Assembly: GCA_936941155.1 (NCBI GenBank)
Contig: CAKZJE010000120.1
Span: 1-53,857, forward strand
DNA: 53,857 bases
Source: an uncultured Methylomonas sp.
Lineage (GTDB): Bacteria > Pseudomonadota > Gammaproteobacteria > Methylococcales > Methylomonadaceae
Direction: 5' to 3'
Below, piece after piece: positions 53,788 to 53,857 of this stretch; positions within the stretch are counted from its first letter, which is position 1; each line of letters begins with the position of its first letter. The notes below the pieces were generated by a model. It was not told the DNA's origin, made no database searches, and worked only from the letters and a program-made list of their open reading frames with translations. A program made the translations under genes and the position numbers.

Positions 53788-53857
53788 GCAACCATCGCGG
53801 GCATATACAAAGCCTTGCGTAAACTGGAATCACCGTTTTTCGCAATATGGGTATTCC
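53708..53857 (-). pseudogene. IS110-family transposase fragment, cut at the window edge
   Basis: Read in another frame from the right edge, the sequence gives NTHIAKNGDSSLRKALYMPA, then MVAWKYNPLIHIFCERL and KANGKK, ending at a TAA at 53708. This is the C-terminal serine-containing block of IS110/IS116 transposases (GDSxLRxALYMPA). The usual last part, around MRKLL, is missing and replaced by IS4 sequence. Its 5' part lies outside the window. Confidence 0.82.

Overview
The window is AT-rich, gene-dense chromosomal DNA of a gammaproteobacterium. The housekeeping genes (ispH, hslR, rraA, ychF, hupB-ppiD, mobA) are gammaproteobacterial in type. A secreted repeat exoprotein beside a CHAT/TPR protein, a NifF-like flavodoxin, CHASE2 and MHYT/GGDEF/EAL signalling proteins, and dense palindromic repeats of several families suggest a Beggiatoa/Thiotrichales-like sulfur bacterium. 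The genus is inference; nothing here proves it. No rRNA, CRISPR array or origin was seen.

Layout. 1-4134: 3' part of a filamentous-haemagglutinin-like exoprotein with 192-bp tandem repeats, followed by an exported CHAT/TPR protein. 4326-7097: hemerythrin, rraA, ispH, rhodanese, hslR. 7127-11590: Fic protein with a perfect inverted repeat at its start, a TonB protein, DctA, and a 765-bp gap with three palindromic elements. 11591-15166: a PP2C phosphatase fused to a penicillin-binding transpeptidase. 15493-20092: MBL-fold hydrolase, CHASE2 cyclase, FecR-domain protein, broken SGNH hydrolase. 20162-21467: DUF1415 protein and lipoprotein. 21723-26772: a decayed defence/mobile region next to tRNA-Met, with a single-chain restriction-modification enzyme, a DUF433/DUF5615 pair with a gutted toxin, HigBA and an integrase remnant. 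27148-33584: ychF, an unrecognised protein with a PilZ-like end, and an RND efflux pump. 33879-37317: an XRE-HTH/dynamin-like GTPase, then two small cassettes; all three units end in the same terminator. 37452-41106: Rieske protein, NifF-like flavodoxin, ppiD, tRNA-Asp, tRNA-Val, hupB. 41644-43923: RRM protein, lipoprotein, divergent DctA-like transporter. 44186-50345: a dCache protein with a C-terminal half resembling a pentameric ligand-gated channel, AlkB-like dioxygenase, MHYT-GAF-PAS-GGDEF-EAL protein. 50714-53857: TerC-like DUF475 protein, mobA, DUF302 lipoprotein, and joined IS4/IS110 remnants.

The most unusual items are the PP2C-transpeptidase fusion, the dCache/channel-like fusion, the HTH-GTPase with its cassette neighbours, and palindromic elements that lie inside two reading frames and are translated as in-frame peptide inserts. 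Functions are assigned from motifs read by eye; no database search was run.
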